Source of the DNA: Straminergon stramineum
Taxonomy: Eukaryota; Streptophyta; Bryopsida; Hypnales; Calliergonaceae
Direction: 5' to 3'
DNA length: 64,000 nucleotides
Assembly: GCA_963920665.1 (NCBI GenBank)
Contig: OY987264.1
Span: 30,484,906 to 30,548,905 of the forward strand
The notes below the pieces were generated by a model that was given only the letters and a program-made list of their open reading frames with translations, was not told the DNA's origin and did not search any database. This document shows, piece by piece, positions 62,015-64,000 of the stretch (positions within the stretch are counted from its first letter, which is position 1; the number at the start of each line of letters is the position of its first letter). Made by a program: the position numbers and the translations under genes.

Positions 62015-64000
62015 CTATAAACAAAGATTTTAAATTCAAATAGAAATTAATTTCAAAAATCAAAACATAAAATTTTAATTTTAGATATGCATTATTGATA
62101 CCCAAATAATTTTTTAAAATCAAAATTAATAAAACAAACTTGAGTTTGATTCTTTAGGGATTCCCACAAGTCTACAATTGCCATTTTTTCTACTGTGTAA
62201 ATCTTTCGTTATTTGACTAAGATTAGTTCATCTATTCTAATAGGCCAATAAAAGGAGATTTCAATGCACAAAATAATGCATCATCTGGATTCCATATACA
62301 ATAATTATGAAGGGTTGAAGTTTTTTAGTACCTACTTTAAAATTGTTTCTTCAACAATAGGTACATAGTGATTTGGGAGATGCATACAACAAAATATATG
62401 ATTAAATGGCACTTTTATACATTTGATACTTCTAAGTGTCCATATTTTAATTTGAAATATACTCAAATCTACCATAGAAACTAGACTAGTTTTATACTTT
62501 TTATCATTTTCTTGACAATGATAATTGGACAACACCCTCATTTGAGAGCGAAGGTAGGAAACATATCAAAAACGTTTAAATGATTTTAAAGTTTTTGTCT
62601 CAAATTTTATTGAAAAGTATTGGTAGAATAGATTGTAGTAAATCTAATTATATTTACATGACATGTAGATCATATTTTACAAAGAGATTTGCTTATTGTT
62701 GGTTTAAATAATTTTATTTTCAGATGCTTTAGATTTTATTTTCAAAGCCTTGGAATAATAGAATATTGTAAATATAAATTAAAAAATTAAAAAATTAAGG
62801 ACATATTCACATGTTGAATTTGTTGCAAACACTCTAAGTTTGCCTATCTATTCTTTACAGAAGGTTAATTTCGGTATGTAGCTATTCATTTATCAATAAA
62901 TGAATTTATTTTGAGGACTATTAAATATACCTCATTCATAGTTTCATACACAGATTTTCAAGTCATCAAGTGCCTTCTAATTTGAGAAAGATAAAGAATG
63001 ATTTAAAAAATTGTGCTACATTCAAAATTATTATAAGTTCATTCATTTGTAGTTTCCATTCTTGTGACTTCATATAAAAATGAAAGATAACATATTGAGT
63101 CTAAGATTCAATCTAACCTTTAATAAATAAATGCCCATATCTTTTTTTTGATATTTTTCTATATCTTTACTTATATCTATTTAAAGTTATATTGCTTCCT
63201 TCCATTTTACAAAACTATTCATAAATGAGGTTGTTTTGAGGAATTCAAAAATTATAAAAGACAATCAAAGTAAGAATTAAATTTTTTTTTGTAGATATCA
63301 ACTTGTTATAATCAATTTTTTTTAAAACAATTATAATTAATCTCCATAGAATTTTTCCTCAAAGAATTGAGATTTTTCAGTACCTTTACATATTTAAGAG
63401 ATATGTAGAATGTCCTTCTATATTTCAAATGATTCTTTGCTATAGAAAAAAATAGCAAAATATATCTTTCATCAATACAACGATTTATAACATTAAATAT
63501 GCAAAATGTGATAATAACATAAAATAGAGACTTTTTTTTCATGTAATTAAAATTTTGAATGAACATTTTGAGAAGAAATTGGTCCTTTTAATATACAAAT
63601 ATGCATAGAACATAGAAAAAGCTTAGATTTGATACATTTTTTAATATGAAGTCCTAAAATTGAAACATAATTTTGGTTCTTGTTTTCTATATTTAGTACT
63701 TCAAAAAAAAAGTAATTTAATCATATCAAAGTGTGGAAACAATATCATACTACTTTAATCAAAGTCTTTTCTCAAGTGGCATTTTTTGTCATTAGAGTTA
63801 ATCATAAGAAAAGGGAACCTCAAGTTGGAAGTGTGTGTTAGAGGAAGGTTGAACTAGAAATAGTACAAAGAAACCCAATACCAAATTCCATTACACTTGA
63901 ATTTGGGTGCTTCAAGGAGTTTTGTCATATGTTTTTTTCAAACACTAGTTCATGGTCCCCCATTGCACACACCTTATGATGAACTATACTGTAAATATAT
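62015..64000. other. Upstream intron (partial)
   Basis: About 2 kb of AT-rich sequence with no exon I can defend. A short piece near 62595-62690 resembles the interior of family B (TTTTATTGAAAAGTATTGG, GATCATATTTTACAA). The remaining tail-coding exons lie beyond the right edge or are too short and diverged to see. Confidence 0.55.

Noticed and set aside
62142..62197. Possible extra upstream exon (minus-strand frame MAIVDLWESLKNQTQ between an ACAG and a GTTTGT)
   Set aside because: In the phase needed by exon 1 the translation is not dynein-like, and the attractive frame does not join in phase, so it is not supported.
1..64000. CRISPR arrays, bacterial operons, tRNA or rRNA genes
   Set aside because: The region is an intron-rich eukaryotic gene; no regularly spaced repeats, tRNA cloverleaf or rRNA motifs were noticed by eye.

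Overview
The window carries one very large eukaryotic gene, read from the minus strand across nearly its whole length. It encodes a dynein heavy chain. I placed 37 exons between 62014 (upstream end) and 496 (downstream end). All have GT-AG introns and join in one unbroken reading frame of about 3,135 codons. The protein runs in the usual order: tail/linker (exons 1-11), AAA1 (11-13), AAA2 (13-16), AAA3 (16-19), AAA4 (20-22), stalk and microtubule-binding tip (23-27), AAA5/AAA6 (28-32), C-terminal domain (33-37). Signature stretches in AAA1-AAA2 and the C-terminal half resemble the axonemal DNAH6 group of single-headed inner-arm dyneins, not cytoplasmic or outer-arm chains. The amino-terminal tail lies beyond the right edge and the last roughly 140 residues and stop codon beyond the left edge.

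Organism: a eukaryote with motile cilia or flagella and a large, strongly AT-rich, transposon-filled genome. Exons are visibly less AT-rich than introns, and many introns are kilobases long. A seed-free plant or relative with swimming sperm would fit, but nothing here proves it; an animal, alga or protist is not excluded.

Layout on the + strand: C-terminal exons at 0.5-4.1 kb; AAA5/AAA6 exon at 6.9-7.7 kb; AAA5 and stalk exons at 11.9-18.8 kb; AAA4 exons at 18.4-20.9 kb; a 15.6-kb intron at 20.9-36.5 kb; AAA3 exons at 36.5-41.9 kb; AAA2 exons at 46.2-48.5 kb; AAA1 exons at 48.3-54.9 kb; linker exons at 54.5-62.0 kb.

No second gene could be supported. The introns are repeat-rich. They hold a family of ~935-bp elements bounded by TTAA and CCCCTAAA-type inverted ends (four copies), related shorter families with the same ends, a 1.49-kb inverted-repeat transposon with an 11-bp target duplication and an internal tandem array, and at least six small foldback/MITE-like elements. 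There are also several unclassified dispersed repeats, a GC-richer island with strong hairpins, and simple-sequence tracts. The apparently intact frame suggests these insertions are tolerated as intron sequence.
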